Source: Bacillus sp. ZZV12-4809
GTDB taxonomy: Bacteria; Bacillota; Bacilli; Bacillales; Cytobacillaceae
Direction: 5' to 3'
DNA: 64,000 bases
Assembly: GCF_009849585.1 (NCBI RefSeq)
Contig: NZ_VCRN01000014.1
Span: forward strand, 56,696-120,695
Below the pieces are notes generated by a model. It was not told where the DNA came from and made no database searches. It saw only the letters and a list, made by a program, of their open reading frames with translations. Positions 16,750-25,517 of this stretch are shown here, piece after piece (position 1 is the first letter of the stretch; each line of letters begins with the position of its first letter). The translations under genes and the position numbers were made by a program.

Positions 16750-17580
16750 TTAAACCGGGCACTCTTCTGGTCTTGCAGAATTAGCAACACACATACGGCA
16801 TTTCCACAAGCACGTAGAACTAGCGATCGCACAAACTAGGCAAAATACGCATGAAATTGGGTTTAAGCAGCTAGCACAAGCCCCTAAGCATGAGTAGGCA
16901 CTAACACATGACTGCCAAGAGCCACATCCAATACAGTCTGCCATACACGCTTTCCATTTCCCTTTAGAATCCAAAGGAACAATTACCGGTGTAGCTTCAT
17001 TAATTACCACAACACCTTCATTTTTATAAAGCCTAATAAGAGTGTTTCCATTTTCACCAAACACTAGTGCTCCAATAACTTCATCTTTTTCCATAACATC
17101 AACGGTCCATGCCTGAATATAGTTTTTAGTAGATTGTTGTGATTCTTCATCAAAGGAATATTGCTCTACATTTAATACTTTTTGACTGTCTAGAGCTAAA
17201 TCGTATCCTCCATTCTGAATAAAGGTAAGGATAGCATCATAATCCTCTGAGTCTTTAAATCTTTTAAACATTTGTGCAATTACATCTTTGTTGCTTTCAA
17301 TTTTATTAAGTTGATACAACCAAACATCCTGAGCTTCCGTATACTGCAACTCAGCAGATTCACCATTATGAATTACAGTTTGAGTGTACTTAGTTCCCAA
17401 AATTTCGCCATCAGACTCTCTAAAAGATAAGTCTACTTGAACAGCTTGAAGATCATCGGAAAAACTTTTAATAGGGTGAGACACCTTCAAGTTCAGACCG
17501 AGTTTGCCGTTTAAACGTTGGTCGATCCGTTTTGCTACTTCCGATTTTTGAGCGACTGATAATTCAACAATTTGTTCCAT
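16750..17580 (-). CDS. Precursor protein with 14-Cys C-terminal domain (putative bacteriocin)
   Basis: A 276-residue protein. The first ~211 residues contain no Cys and look like a soluble charged domain. The last 65 residues contain 14 Cys (212, 216, 219, 225, 231, 235, 238, 244, 247, 250, 257, 261, 264, 274) in a Gly/Ala/Ser-rich hydrophobic background. This layout recalls halocin C8-type precursors, in which a long N-terminal part (which in halocin gives immunity) is separated from a Cys-rich peptide. No signal peptide is visible. RBS AAGGTGG precedes the ATG. It is third in an XRE / membrane protein / precursor series. A metal-binding role is the alternative. Confidence 0.5.
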   Translation of the reverse strand: MEQIVELSVAQKSEVAKRIDQRLNGKLGLNLKVSHPIKSFSDDLQAVQVDLSFRESDGEILGTKYTQTVIHNGESAELQYTEAQDVWLYQLNKIESNKDVIAQMFKRFKDSEDYDAILTFIQNGGYDLALDSQKVLNVEQYSFDEESQQSTKNYIQAWTVDVMEKDEVIGALVFGENGNTLIRLYKNEGVVVINEATPVIVPLDSKGKWKACMADCIGCGSWQSCVSAYSCLGACASCLNPISCVFCLVCAIASSTCLWKCRMCVANSARPEECPV

Positions 17581-17655
17581 ATTAAAACCACCTTATTAAA
17601 TATTTGAGTTTCGCAACTCATTTAATAAAGTGGTGGGAATGTTCTAGAAGTAAAC

Positions 17656-18069
17656 CTATTCTCTACTGTGATAAATAAAAGCCTGGAAAATTTGAATGAG
17701 CATGAACACAAGAAAGCTTATGAACAAAGCTAAAGTTGCGGAATCTTTAAAAGCAGCAAGGCTATCACTTGAATAAAGAGAAATACTTAAATGAACAATT
17801 AAGTATAAATAAGATAAGCTTAAGGAGGTTTTTATCCTTCCAATAATAAACTGATCCATAACCACTTCTTTATTAAGCAAGCTGTTCCCTTTAATAGCGA
17901 CAACAATATCCTTGATTAACACATAGGCACTGACTATTATGGCAGCTGAGAAAATAATCCCTCTAAAGTTGTCACCACTCTCAAAAGAGTTATATACGAC
18001 AAAGGTAAACAATGCTACAAACACTAAGCTAACAAACATTTTTAAGATTCTTGGAACTCTCAAACTCAT
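17656..18069 (-). CDS. Four-segment membrane protein, partner of the XRE regulator
   Basis: A 137-residue protein with four hydrophobic helices (about 10-28, 36-52, 78-95, 110-130) and no catalytic motif. Its ATG overlaps the stop of the XRE gene (ATGA), so they are translationally coupled. Pairs of short XRE regulators and 3-4 TM proteins are common in Bacillaceae; next to a possible bacteriocin it may give immunity, which is inference. Confidence 0.65.
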   Translation of the reverse strand: MSLRVPRILKMFVSLVFVALFTFVVYNSFESGDNFRGIIFSAAIIVSAYVLIKDIVVAIKGNSLLNKEVVMDQFIIGRIKTSLSLSYLYLIVHLSISLYSSDSLAAFKDSATLALFISFLVFMLIQIFQAFIYHSRE

Positions 18070-18293
18070 TTTGAAACATCTCCTTCTTCCTTAATGTAAA
18101 AAACTTCCTTGATATCCTTTCCCACTGCAATACTAATTGCATAAGCTACCTCAATTGATGGCGCATAACTTTTGTTTTCAATTGAAACAATCGTTTGACG
18201 ATGAACAAGAGCCTTGTCTGCTAATTCTTGTTGTGTCATATCCATTAAAACGCGGTATTTCTTTACATTGTTATAAACAATAGGTCTTTTCAT
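18066..18293 (-). CDS. XRE-family transcriptional regulator
   Basis: A 75-residue protein; residues 10-64 form an HTH_3 domain (MTQQELADKALVHRQTIVSI, then ENKSYAPSIEVAYAIS). It is similar to small YozG-type repressors. It is first in the operon, and the four 21-bp repeats beginning 15 bases before its start are likely its operators. Confidence 0.8.
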   Translation of the reverse strand: MKRPIVYNNVKKYRVLMDMTQQELADKALVHRQTIVSIENKSYAPSIEVAYAISIAVGKDIKEVFYIKEEGDVSK

Positions 18294-18307
18294 CCCTCAT
18301 CACCTTT

Positions 18308-18391
18308 TTGTATATTATCTTATCCATGTTGTATATCATCCTATCCAATTTGTATATTATCATATACATAATGTATAGTAAACTATATATG
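18308..18391. promoter_or_regulatory. Four tandem 21-bp operator repeats
   Basis: Units begin at exactly 18308, 18329, 18350 and 18371. Each carries TGTATA, six bases, then TATCCA or TATACA/TATATA; the third is a perfect TGTATA-N6-TATACA inverted repeat. The 21-base period is two helical turns, so four dimers could bind one face. On the minus strand a -35-like TTTACT and -10-like TAATAT spaced by 17 lie inside the array. Confidence 0.75.
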
Positions 18392-18702
18392 TAAGTAAAT
18401 GTTAAAAATGAGCAGAAAGTACTCTTTCCTTGTTTTTATGGCACAATATTCATGCCTTTGGAGGTTCCAAGCCACTTTTTAAAGGAATTAAACAGGTAAT
18501 TAGCTCATGCTACCCGGCTTTCTTTATTGTAAAATGTTATTTATCTGATAAATAAAGCTTCCTTGCTCGGTTTCTAAGAAAAAGGTTCTGTAATTTGAAT
18601 TTTCTCCCCCTAAGTCCTTCGTCTAAAACATCACTTTCTTCACAAGGAACCTTAGCTTCAACAGAGTAGTATCTGTGTAAGTATTATTGCGGAGGTGAGA
18701 AA

Positions 18703-19050
18703 ATGACAGTAAAACAGATGACGATATTTGATATAAGTGATAATGAAATAATTAAAGATGCAATTCAGGAAAGTGAGTTACTTAAACAGCTGCAAGAAAA
18801 GGTAGCAGAGAAATCGCCAGAGAATGACTTATTACCTTATGATGTAGGTGATAGAGTATATATTCAACTTGGTTATACGGAAGATGAGGACTCGGAGAGT
18901 TACTATTACTTGAAAAAATGGTGGAAGAAGAAAGGGGTTATCCTAAAGGTCAATCTTAAGCCGAATCTTCAATATGAGGTAGACTTTGGGAATGAGGTCG
19001 CTATGGTTTATCATCATGAACTTTCAATAAGTCCTCCAGAAAAAGAATAG
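18703..19050 (+). CDS. Hypothetical protein
   Basis: A 115-residue acidic protein with RBS GGAGGTG. The C-terminal half (from LPYDVGDRVYIQ to the HHEL near the end) has the spacing of a small SH3-like beta barrel; the first 45 residues are helical. Similar short proteins occur in Bacillus phages and plasmids, but I cannot name the family. The 18392-18702 stretch before it shows no gene. Confidence 0.55.
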   Translation: MTVKQMTIFDISDNEIIKDAIQESELLKQLQEKVAEKSPENDLLPYDVGDRVYIQLGYTEDEDSESYYYLKKWWKKKGVILKVNLKPNLQYEVDFGNEVAMVYHHELSISPPEKE

Positions 19051-19174
19051 CGGTATGTGAACCCAGCGATTAGAATCCCTTGCTGCCATATTGGTTTCAC
19101 AAGTCCTTATAAGTGTAATAGTGGTATAAGGATCTTATCAAACACATTATACGATTTAGAAGGGTGGAGCTAAA

Positions 19175-19366
19175 TTGATCTTTAGAATAATACGCAATGT
19201 AATATTGGTATTAGTAACGCTATATTTAGCATTTTATTTAGGCTATGAAATCTTTGAAAGTTCAAAAATAGGGATAGGAATAATGCTGTTTGTACTATTT
19301 TTGACACTGTTCGCTACCTATAAATTAGTACAACAAAAAGAAAAAAAAACGAAAGATAATAACTGA
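19175..19366 (+). CDS. Small two-TM membrane protein
   Basis: A 63-residue protein with TTG start after AAGGGTGG, two hydrophobic helices (about 7-27 and 33-50) and a very basic tail (QQKEKKTKDNN). No family was recognised. Confidence 0.5.
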   Translation: MIFRIIRNVILVLVTLYLAFYLGYEIFESSKIGIGIMLFVLFLTLFATYKLVQQKEKKTKDNN

Positions 19367-19597
19367 AATATGAAAAGATAACTCAAGAAGTCTCATTCCT
19401 TATATGGACCAATTTGGTTGGTTCCTGGGGCAAAAGAGGCAAATGATTTCGTCCTGTGGGAGGGAGTTTGTTCCTGATCAAGGGGGAAGGTTTATGAGCT
19501 CCAGAAAACATTAAGAAGCGGCGAAACAGATAAATATATACCTGGAACCCAAAGTAAAAATTTAATGGTTTTGATAGATTCAAAGGGAGGAAGTTTA

Positions 19598-20131
19598 TTG
19601 TTATATCATCCGAAATGGAGCAAATCGAAGAAACGTTTAATGAGTTTTATATGCGATTCTTTGCATTCAAGAGTAGATTTTAAAGTGATTAATTATCGAA
19701 AAGCACACGACCAGTTAGGTAGAACTGTCATAACTGTTGATAAAGTAGAAATGTTGAATATGTGTACAATTACTGCTGAAAGAGAAGAATATTATAGAGA
19801 ACGAGATATTCGTATTCAATTAGACGATTTTAGTTATGATAATATACTTAATAATCGAGCAATCCAGGAACAAGCTCAAGAACAATTAAAAATGGAAGGT
19901 ATTTATGCACAATTTGATTTCTTTTCTGCTTTGGAAGAATATTTTAATTCACCAATTGAAATATCTTTAAAGTCGAATGATATGTTAATAAAAATATTGT
20001 GTATTTTGGACCGTCGTGTAGGGAAAAGAACTTTACGTAAAATGAAAGAATCTATTTCAGAAGAAAAAACATTAGTTCAGGATTTTTATAAATTACGTTG
20101 TGACGCAGAAAATATACATAGTAGCGAATAA
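19598..20131 (+). CDS. SF0329-family-like protein
   Basis: Start is TTG 19598, after AAAGGGAGG; an upstream in-frame ATG precedes that RBS. The 177-residue product opens with WSKSKKRLMSFICDSL, then KVINYRKAHDQLGRTVITVD, a pattern I associate with SF0329-family proteins common in Bacillaceae and of unknown function. The remainder is helical and charged. It is a single-gene unit with its own terminator. Confidence 0.5.
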   Translation: MLYHPKWSKSKKRLMSFICDSLHSRVDFKVINYRKAHDQLGRTVITVDKVEMLNMCTITAEREEYYRERDIRIQLDDFSYDNILNNRAIQEQAQEQLKMEGIYAQFDFFSALEEYFNSPIEISLKSNDMLIKILCILDRRVGKRTLRKMKESISEEKTLVQDFYKLRCDAENIHSSE

Positions 20132-20133
20132 AC

Positions 20134-20170
20134 TAAAAGAACTTCCATAAAACAGGTAGTTCTTTTTCTA
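20134..20170 (+). terminator. Terminator
   Basis: 9-bp stem AAAAGAACT / AGTTCTTTT with T-rich tail directly after the preceding gene. Confidence 0.7.
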
Positions 20171-20307
20171 TGCCTTATCAAAATTGAACTTTAACAAGCC
20201 TTATGTTTAATTGACAGAGCTGACTTTACAGTTAATTCACACTTGTAAATTAACTGGTTTATATTTTTTTTGAAAATACCTCTTTAAATGCTAAGGGAGG
20301 TGCGAAT

Positions 20308-20460
20308 ATGGAAATAAATATTGCACAAATCATAAGTATTATGGGGAACTTTGGTTTTCCCGTAGCGATCGCAATATACTTATTAATCAGATTCGAAAAA
20401 CGTATCGAAAGTTTAACCACGGCAATTACAGAACTTCAAAAAATCATAAAAAAAATTTAG
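20308..20460 (+). CDS. YvrJ-family small membrane protein
   Basis: A 50-residue protein with RBS GGGAGG. One membrane helix carries the YvrJ signature (MGNFGFPVAIAIYLLIRFE), followed by a charged amphipathic tail. YvrJ in B. subtilis belongs to the SigO-RsoA regulon; the SigO/RsoA-like genes at 11604-12371 make a functional link attractive, though 8 kb separates them. Function of the family is unknown. Confidence 0.7.
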   Translation: MEINIAQIISIMGNFGFPVAIAIYLLIRFEKRIESLTTAITELQKIIKKI

Positions 20461-20486
20461 TTGTCCAACATATATTAACCTTAAGG

Positions 20487-20513
20487 AGAGTGAATTCTTT
20501 ATTCACTCTTTTT
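20487..20513 (+). terminator. Terminator after the YvrJ-like gene
   Basis: Perfect 9-bp stem AGAGTGAAT / ATTCACTCT, TCTTT loop, T5 tail. Confidence 0.8.
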
Positions 20514-20684
20514 CCTGTAGTATACTTAAAGTTTCACCTTAATCGTAACCTTTCTGGGTTTCCCACCAGGGGGAAAATCCCCCACAATATGCATTACACA
20601 AATATGAGTAGGCTATACATACAGCATGGGTACTAATCTATTTCATTATATAATTCACCTACCCAAACATTTAGAAAATGTTTA

Positions 20685-21209
20685 TTACTGATGCTTTTTA
20701 TATTTCTTAAATATTTGATTCTGCTGCAAACTGAAGACCTTTCTCTTGATGACACGATCTTCTAAAATATAGCCTTCTTGTTTGAAGCTAAAAAAATCCC
20801 CTTTGGAGTTAATAATCAAGTGATCGATTAATGGAATCTCAAGGACTAATCCCGCTTTTAGCAAGGATTCTGTTATATTGAAATCTTCTTTTGATGGTTT
20901 TATGTCGCTGGAAGGGTGGTTGTGCGCTACAATAAAGCTCCTTGCGTTATTTAGGATGCATGCTTTGAAGATTTCGCGAGGTGAAACGGCAACAGTGGAA
21001 AGGGTACCTAAATGACTTCTATGTACGGCAATAACGTCATTTCTGGTGTTGAGGCAAATAACGAGAAAAACCTCTCTATCATCATCCCCTATAAAGTGAT
21101 GGGCAACATCTTTTACATCCCATGGATTACAAACTCTTCTTTCAAATCTTCTATCTTTCACTTCTATAATGACTTGCTTGATTCTTGAAACTTCATAAAT
21201 GGTTTCCAT
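20685..21209 (-). CDS. RadC-like JAB/MPN domain protein
   Basis: A 174-residue protein with the RadC/YeeS JAMM metal site HNHPSSDIKPSKED (about residues 96-109) and the preceding strand FLVICLNTRNDVIAVHRSHLG. The N-terminal helix-hairpin-helix of full RadC is absent, as in the short versions found on plasmids and islands. Biochemical activity of the family is unsettled despite the DNA-repair name. Confidence 0.8.
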   Translation of the reverse strand: METIYEVSRIKQVIIEVKDRRFERRVCNPWDVKDVAHHFIGDDDREVFLVICLNTRNDVIAVHRSHLGTLSTVAVSPREIFKACILNNARSFIVAHNHPSSDIKPSKEDFNITESLLKAGLVLEIPLIDHLIINSKGDFFSFKQEGYILEDRVIKRKVFSLQQNQIFKKYKKHQ

Positions 21210-21863
21210 TAGGCGTGCTCTTTTCTGTTTGGATTTGTTGAATTAATCATAAATCCATTACCTATTAATGTATATAATTAGGAAGATTTAGACATTAAAT
21301 ATTCACATATTCCTAAACAATATACATAGGACAAGTAATCCTTCTCATATGCGGCTTCTTTTTGTACAAACGGGGCAGCATTCCTCCTGTATTGTGGAGT
21401 AATGGGGATGATCTTAAAATATCTGAAAAAGTAGGTATCTGACAAGTGAAGGTTTAACTTAGGAACAGTTGCAGTTAGTTAGGAGGACGGTATCAAATCA
21501 ATATATATACTTGGAACCTAAAATAAAATGTAAAAGGAAATTTAGAAATTTCACCTCTAAGCAAATGCTTCGAATCCATCTTTTGTTGAATTCAATGAAA
21601 GTCATTAATTTCATTGAATTTAATATTTATTATGTGGTATCCCAAAAAGCCGAGTTTTTCTACCGTGACCCCTTAGTACAATTTTCATTTTTTGTCGGGT
21701 AGGACATGATATATATAGATAGATAGATATCATTTAAAATGACATATTTGATATATCGAGTGATACGCTCAGTCAGTGTGATGTTTTTAAGGACCTTTAC
21801 CTGTCAAGATTACAGGAAGGCTGCACACATTCAAAAAAAATGGTCGTAATGACAAATGAAAGC
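21210..21863. other. Gene-poor stretch
   Basis: Nothing convincing was seen. It contains a short GATA microsatellite (about 21711-21730). Around 21493-21522 about 30 bases resemble 19529-19558, possibly remnants of a common decayed gene. Confidence 0.4.
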
Positions 21864-21892
21864 AAAAGAGGGACTCATTTAAGTCCCTCTTT
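21864..21892. terminator. Bidirectional terminator
   Basis: Stem AAAGAGGGACT / AGTCCCTCTTT with a six-base loop; serves the minus-strand gene to its right. Confidence 0.75.
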
Positions 21893-21962
21893 CTTGGCCT
21901 GTCTATTCAACCAAACCTTCAAAAATGGCCTTTCTTAGCCCAGAAGCTTATATTCTATTTTT

Positions 21963-22442
21963 TTATGTTGATCTTTGTAAATTCTTTAATAAACTATATG
22001 CAATTTTATTTCTATTCATAAAAATTTCTTCAATTGGTAAAATAAAATGGGATGAAATAGAAGTTGTATCAACTAATAACGGTTTATCGTAAATAAGATT
22101 TATTTTGAATTTTTTAGTTGTAATTAAATAATCATTCGAATTTATTGCATTTAAGAAATCAAAGTAAACCTCTTGCCCATTCTCACTTTCAAATAGCCTT
22201 TCTATAGCTATCTTCCCATGGAAACCTCCCCACCAGGATAGGAGTAATTTAACACTTTCAGGAATTCCATCGATATTATTACTAAAAAGCTGTTTATATA
22301 TACTTGAATCTTGTTCTAATATTCCGTTGTGATCATAACCACTTTGCTCATTTTTATAAGTGATTTCGGACCATATTTCTTTAAACTTACTTTCAAATTT
22401 TTCTTCCTTTAGAACTCCCCAATAACAATTCGTATAATACAA
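21963..22442 (-). CDS. Hypothetical protein, start uncertain
   Basis: A 159-residue open frame read from TTG 22442. No RBS is evident and no earlier in-frame start exists; a terminator-like hairpin lies only 24 bases upstream. The true start may be lost, or the gene may be a 5'-truncated remnant. The protein is aromatic-rich (LLLSWWGGFHGKIAIERLF) and soluble; no family recognised. Confidence 0.4.
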   Translation of the reverse strand: MYYTNCYWGVLKEEKFESKFKEIWSEITYKNEQSGYDHNGILEQDSSIYKQLFSNNIDGIPESVKLLLSWWGGFHGKIAIERLFESENGQEVYFDFLNAINSNDYLITTKKFKINLIYDKPLLVDTTSISSHFILPIEEIFMNRNKIAYSLLKNLQRST

Positions 22443-22465
22443 ATTAACGCATTCATAAACATTTT

Positions 22466-22510
22466 AAAAAGTGTCCAAACCCTTGGTATATAATGGGTTG
22501 GACATTTTTT
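22466..22510. terminator. Terminator-like hairpin
   Basis: GTCCAAACCC / GGGTTGGAC (one bulge) with A and T runs on both sides. Confidence 0.55.
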
Positions 22511-22784
22511 TAATTAATCATATTTAGCATTAAGAAGGATTAACGCTTATTTTTGAACAAGTTTAATGGTTCTTTCTCTCTGTAATATTTACGGTAATTA
22601 TAAGGATTTTAATAACCATCTTATGTATCCTTTTATTTAGCTGCAACCGATAATCAAAGTTCCCATTTGATGTGGTGGCTTTCATTTATTCACTAAAAGT
22701 TTAGTGAAAGAATTGCTTAACTAATCGCATTGTGTGCTATTTAGACGAGAGTGTAGGGTTTCTCTTTTGGTATTTTTCGTTCTG

Positions 22785-22880
22785 GTGAGCGAACCTCATT
22801 TCCCAATTAGCTTTTACACTGGCAAATGGATTTACTTTTGTGAAGTAATACCATACATTGGCATGCACCTCGAAGGTTTG
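22785..22880 (+). pseudogene. Fragment of an acyl-CoA mutase gene
   Basis: About 90 bases match the mutase remnant at 30290-30380 at DNA level (the segment encoding [15 protein letters not shown] and the following Met-His) but carry stops and frame changes. It is a second, more decayed copy of the same gene. Confidence 0.65.
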
Positions 22881-22952
22881 CTATCTTGTGTGAACTGCCC
22901 CTGCCTATTGAGGTTGGATAAAATCAATTTATGTTTTAAATATAATAATTTC

Positions 22953-23070
22953 TTTAATCATAGCAATTATACAATAGCAAATATGATAGTTACATGGCTT
23001 TTGTGAAAGTTTATATAAACTTTTTGATAACTATCGTGATTAATACAGTCGCCATCGCTTTAGGCCACAT
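22953..23070 (+). promoter_or_regulatory. Upstream activator block of sigma-54 promoter P1
   Basis: Shares long identities with 41286-41420 and partly with 31798-31920: AATCATAGCAATT, CAATAGCA, TTTGTGAAAGT, TGATAACT and CGTG-TTAATA in the same order. It lies about 75-190 bases before the -24 element, as expected for enhancer-binding-protein sites. Confidence 0.65.
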
Positions 23071-23140
23071 TAAGGTTCCCTATACTTGAGACCTATTTGT
23101 TCTCCTTAATACCTCTATTACGTATTGATGATTCAGCTTT

Positions 23141-23157
23141 TGGCATGGATATTGCAT
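23141..23157 (+). promoter_or_regulatory. Sigma-54 promoter P1
   Basis: TGGCAT-N5-TTGCAT with GG and GC exactly 12 bases apart, predicting transcription from about 23167. It would drive the PPC/ligase/thiolase/DUF35/SDR operon. Confidence 0.8.
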
Positions 23158-23189
23158 GTGTTATTTAAAGTAATGTATTAAAAGAAAGG

Positions 23190-23400
23190 AGAGAACAGAT
23201 GTAAAGATATGCAGCAACAATAACGATTTGAACAAGTTGCGATTTTAACAGATCGTGTCAGTGGCAACCAACCAAGTTCTGAATGTTTTCGTCGGACTCC
23301 CCGTTGGATAATTCAAGAGGTAAATCATTATGATTACAGTTACCGGCAGAGATCTTTTTGCAACAAAACAACTAATTTGTTCTAGTTACTAAGAATTTAG
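23190..23400 (+). other. Conserved leader after P1
   Basis: Resembles the leader at 41486-41690. It has AAGGAGAG followed by ATG and an immediate stop, then a frame whose translation (VAILTDRVSGNQPSSECFRR) resembles the one after P3 but lacks a start. Either a decayed first gene or a conserved leader RNA. Confidence 0.4.
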
Positions 23401-23552
23401 TTGTGAACCTAACAAATATAGTTCTGGGATGAATATGACTTAAAATTATTTAGTGTAAAAGAAAAAAGAGAATACGTATTTGGGAGATAAACAGAAATCA
23501 GAATTTTCAAAATAACAAATACGCTGTTTGATAAAAAAGGAGGAAAAAAGGG

Positions 23553-24023
23553 ATGAAAAGTCAAAGGGAAGACCATTCCATCTATGACCCAACGACCGGC
23601 ACAATTTTCGGTGCATTAGTTAAAGGAACAGACCTCATGCAAGGTATTATCCGAGAATATGAAAAGTACAGCGCTGAATCTGGTGTGGTCACCTTTATAG
23701 GGTCTGTATCACAGGCAGGCTATGTCTATCCGGCGGAGAGACCAGATGGGAGCTTATGCTATTGTGATCCCATTGAAAGAGAGGGTCCCTTTGGAATTTT
23801 AAGTGGAACTGGCTTTCTAAGCAAAAATGAAAGCGGAAACACCGATTTGCACATGCATGCAGTATTTTTGGGGAAGCAGGGAATTGTCTTCGGAGGACAT
23901 CTTATTTCTGGAAAAAATCCCGTATGCGTAACGGTGGAGTTTAGCATTCAAGTTGGAAATAACATAATGGCTATACGTTCATTTAATGAAGACCTTGGTT
24001 TTCCAACGATCAATTTCAAATAG
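23553..24023 (+). CDS. PPC-domain (DUF296) protein
   Basis: A 156-residue protein with the PPC/PCC fold pattern: GTDLMQGI, VTFIGSVSQAGYVYP, LSGTGFLS, then LHMHAVFLGKQGIVFGGHL and a C-terminal strand before FNEDLGFPTINF. Conserved His residues (LHMH, GGHL) match the family's metal-type trimer proteins. Plant homologues bind AT-rich DNA; the bacterial role is unknown. It is first gene of the P1 operon, RBS AAGGAGG, 12 bases before the ligase gene. A broken copy lies at 35370-35660. Confidence 0.75.
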   Translation: MKSQREDHSIYDPTTGTIFGALVKGTDLMQGIIREYEKYSAESGVVTFIGSVSQAGYVYPAERPDGSLCYCDPIEREGPFGILSGTGFLSKNESGNTDLHMHAVFLGKQGIVFGGHLISGKNPVCVTVEFSIQVGNNIMAIRSFNEDLGFPTINFK

Positions 24024-24035
24024 GAGGGATACTGC

Positions 24036-25517
24036 ATGGAAACACTAGGTGCAATATACCGAAAAACTTTTGGTAACTTTTCTGATTCTATTGCTGTGTG
24101 CGACGAGTATACAAGCTATACGTATGCACAGCTAAAAGAACGTTCCTTTCGTTTAGCCAACGCCTTGATTTCCTTTGGTCTTAAAAAAGGGGATCGAGTA
24201 GCCATCCTGGCATCCAATCGGATAGAGCATATTGAATTGGAAGTGGCAGCTGCTCTCGCAGGGCTCATTAAAGTCCCACTTAATTATCGTCTGCATCCAA
24301 GGGAGCATGAATATATGCTCCAACATTCAGGAGCCAGTATTTTATTAGGAGAGGACAATTTAATTGAGATCATTGATGTTGAAATTCCAACCATCAGATT
24401 CGGAATAGAATATGAATCATGGATTGCAGACTTTCCGGATATCGATCCAAATGTTGAGATTAATGAGGACGATGTAATCACAATTATGTACACCTCAGGA
24501 ACAACTGGCAGACCCAAAGGAGCGATGCAAACACATCGCAACTGGATTTCCTGTACATTATCCTTAATTAAAGCAAGTGATATGTCTGATGATGATGTGG
24601 TTGGACATGTAGCACCTTTGACTCACGGAAGCCTGGCTATGGCTTATAGTGCCTTATTCTTGGGGATCAAACAGATTATATTTAATAAGTTTGAACCACA
24701 ACAATTTTTGGAAGCAATCGAAAGTGAACGAATAACCGCCGTCTTTCTCGTACCTACCATGGTTAATCTAATGATTCACGAAGAGAGCTTATCAAAAAGA
24801 GATCTTAGCTCATTGAGAACAATAAATATGGCAGGTGCCCCGATGGCCGCTGAAAAGATAAAATTAGCGATAGATCTTTTGGGTCCAATTATTCTTGAAA
24901 CCTATGGGCAAGCGGAGGCACCTTTGACAATTACGGTTATGCCAAAGGACGAATTAAAAGACTGGCCTTCGTCGTGTGGAAAAGTCGGAATATTTACAGA
25001 AATGAAAATTGTAGATAAATATGGTCAAGAAGTACCTGCCGGAACAATTGGTGAAATTATCTGTAATGGTTCATTGGTAATGAAAGGGTATTGGAATAAC
25101 CCGAAAGCAACCTCAGAAACAATCAAGGATGGTTGGCTTTACACCGGTGATCTCGGATGGGTAGATGAAAAAGGCTATCTTCATATCGTCGATCGGTCGA
25201 AAGATGTCATTATTAGCGGTGGAGCGAATATTTATCCTCGAGAAGTAGAAGAGGTGTTAAATCTACATCCTGGTGTTAAAGAAACATGTGTATTTGGTAT
25301 TCCAGATGAAAAATGGGGTGAATCTGTTTGCGCCTATATTGTGCCTAGGAATCAACAAACGGTATCAGAGCAGGAACTTATTGATTTGTGTAAAAATCAC
25401 TTGGCAAGCTTTAAAAAGCCAAAGAAAATCTGTATTATGGACTGCCTACCTAAAAATTCGTATGGAAAAATATTACGCAAAGAAATTCGAGACTCTTACT
25501 GGGGGAGTAGAATATGA
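24036..25517 (+). CDS. Acyl-CoA synthetase (AMP-forming)
   Basis: A 493-residue ANL-superfamily ligase: P-loop YTSGTTGRPKGAMQTHRN at ~150-167, ETYGQAEAPLT (A5), YTGDLGWVDEKGYLHIVDR (A7/A8), ISGGANIYPREVEE and the C-terminal Lys of PKNSYGKILRKEI. It activates a carboxylic acid to an acyl adenylate and then to the CoA thioester in the cytoplasm, the usual first step of catabolism. The acid is not predictable; medium-chain or cyclic acids are typical of the subgroup. It overlaps the thiolase gene by 4 bases. Confidence 0.9.
   Translation: METLGAIYRKTFGNFSDSIAVCDEYTSYTYAQLKERSFRLANALISFGLKKGDRVAILASNRIEHIELEVAAALAGLIKVPLNYRLHPREHEYMLQHSGASILLGEDNLIEIIDVEIPTIRFGIEYESWIADFPDIDPNVEINEDDVITIMYTSGTTGRPKGAMQTHRNWISCTLSLIKASDMSDDDVVGHVAPLTHGSLAMAYSALFLGIKQIIFNKFEPQQFLEAIESERITAVFLVPTMVNLMIHEESLSKRDLSSLRTINMAGAPMAAEKIKLAIDLLGPIILETYGQAEAPLTITVMPKDELKDWPSSCGKVGIFTEMKIVDKYGQEVPAGTIGEIICNGSLVMKGYWNNPKATSETIKDGWLYTGDLGWVDEKGYLHIVDRSKDVIISGGANIYPREVEEVLNLHPGVKETCVFGIPDEKWGESVCAYIVPRNQQTVSEQELIDLCKNHLASFKKPKKICIMDCLPKNSYGKILRKEIRDSYWGSRI

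Noticed and set aside
18440..18460. TGGCACAATATTCATGC as a sigma-54 promoter
   Set aside because: The -12 element lacks TTGC at the required spacing and no catabolic gene follows.
19383..21530. Two similar 30-base stretches (19529 and 21493) as parts of a repeated gene
   Set aside because: The similarity is short and the translated frames differ, so homology is not established.
21469..21702. 77-residue ORF
   Set aside because: No RBS fits, composition is atypical and no family resemblance; regarded as chance.
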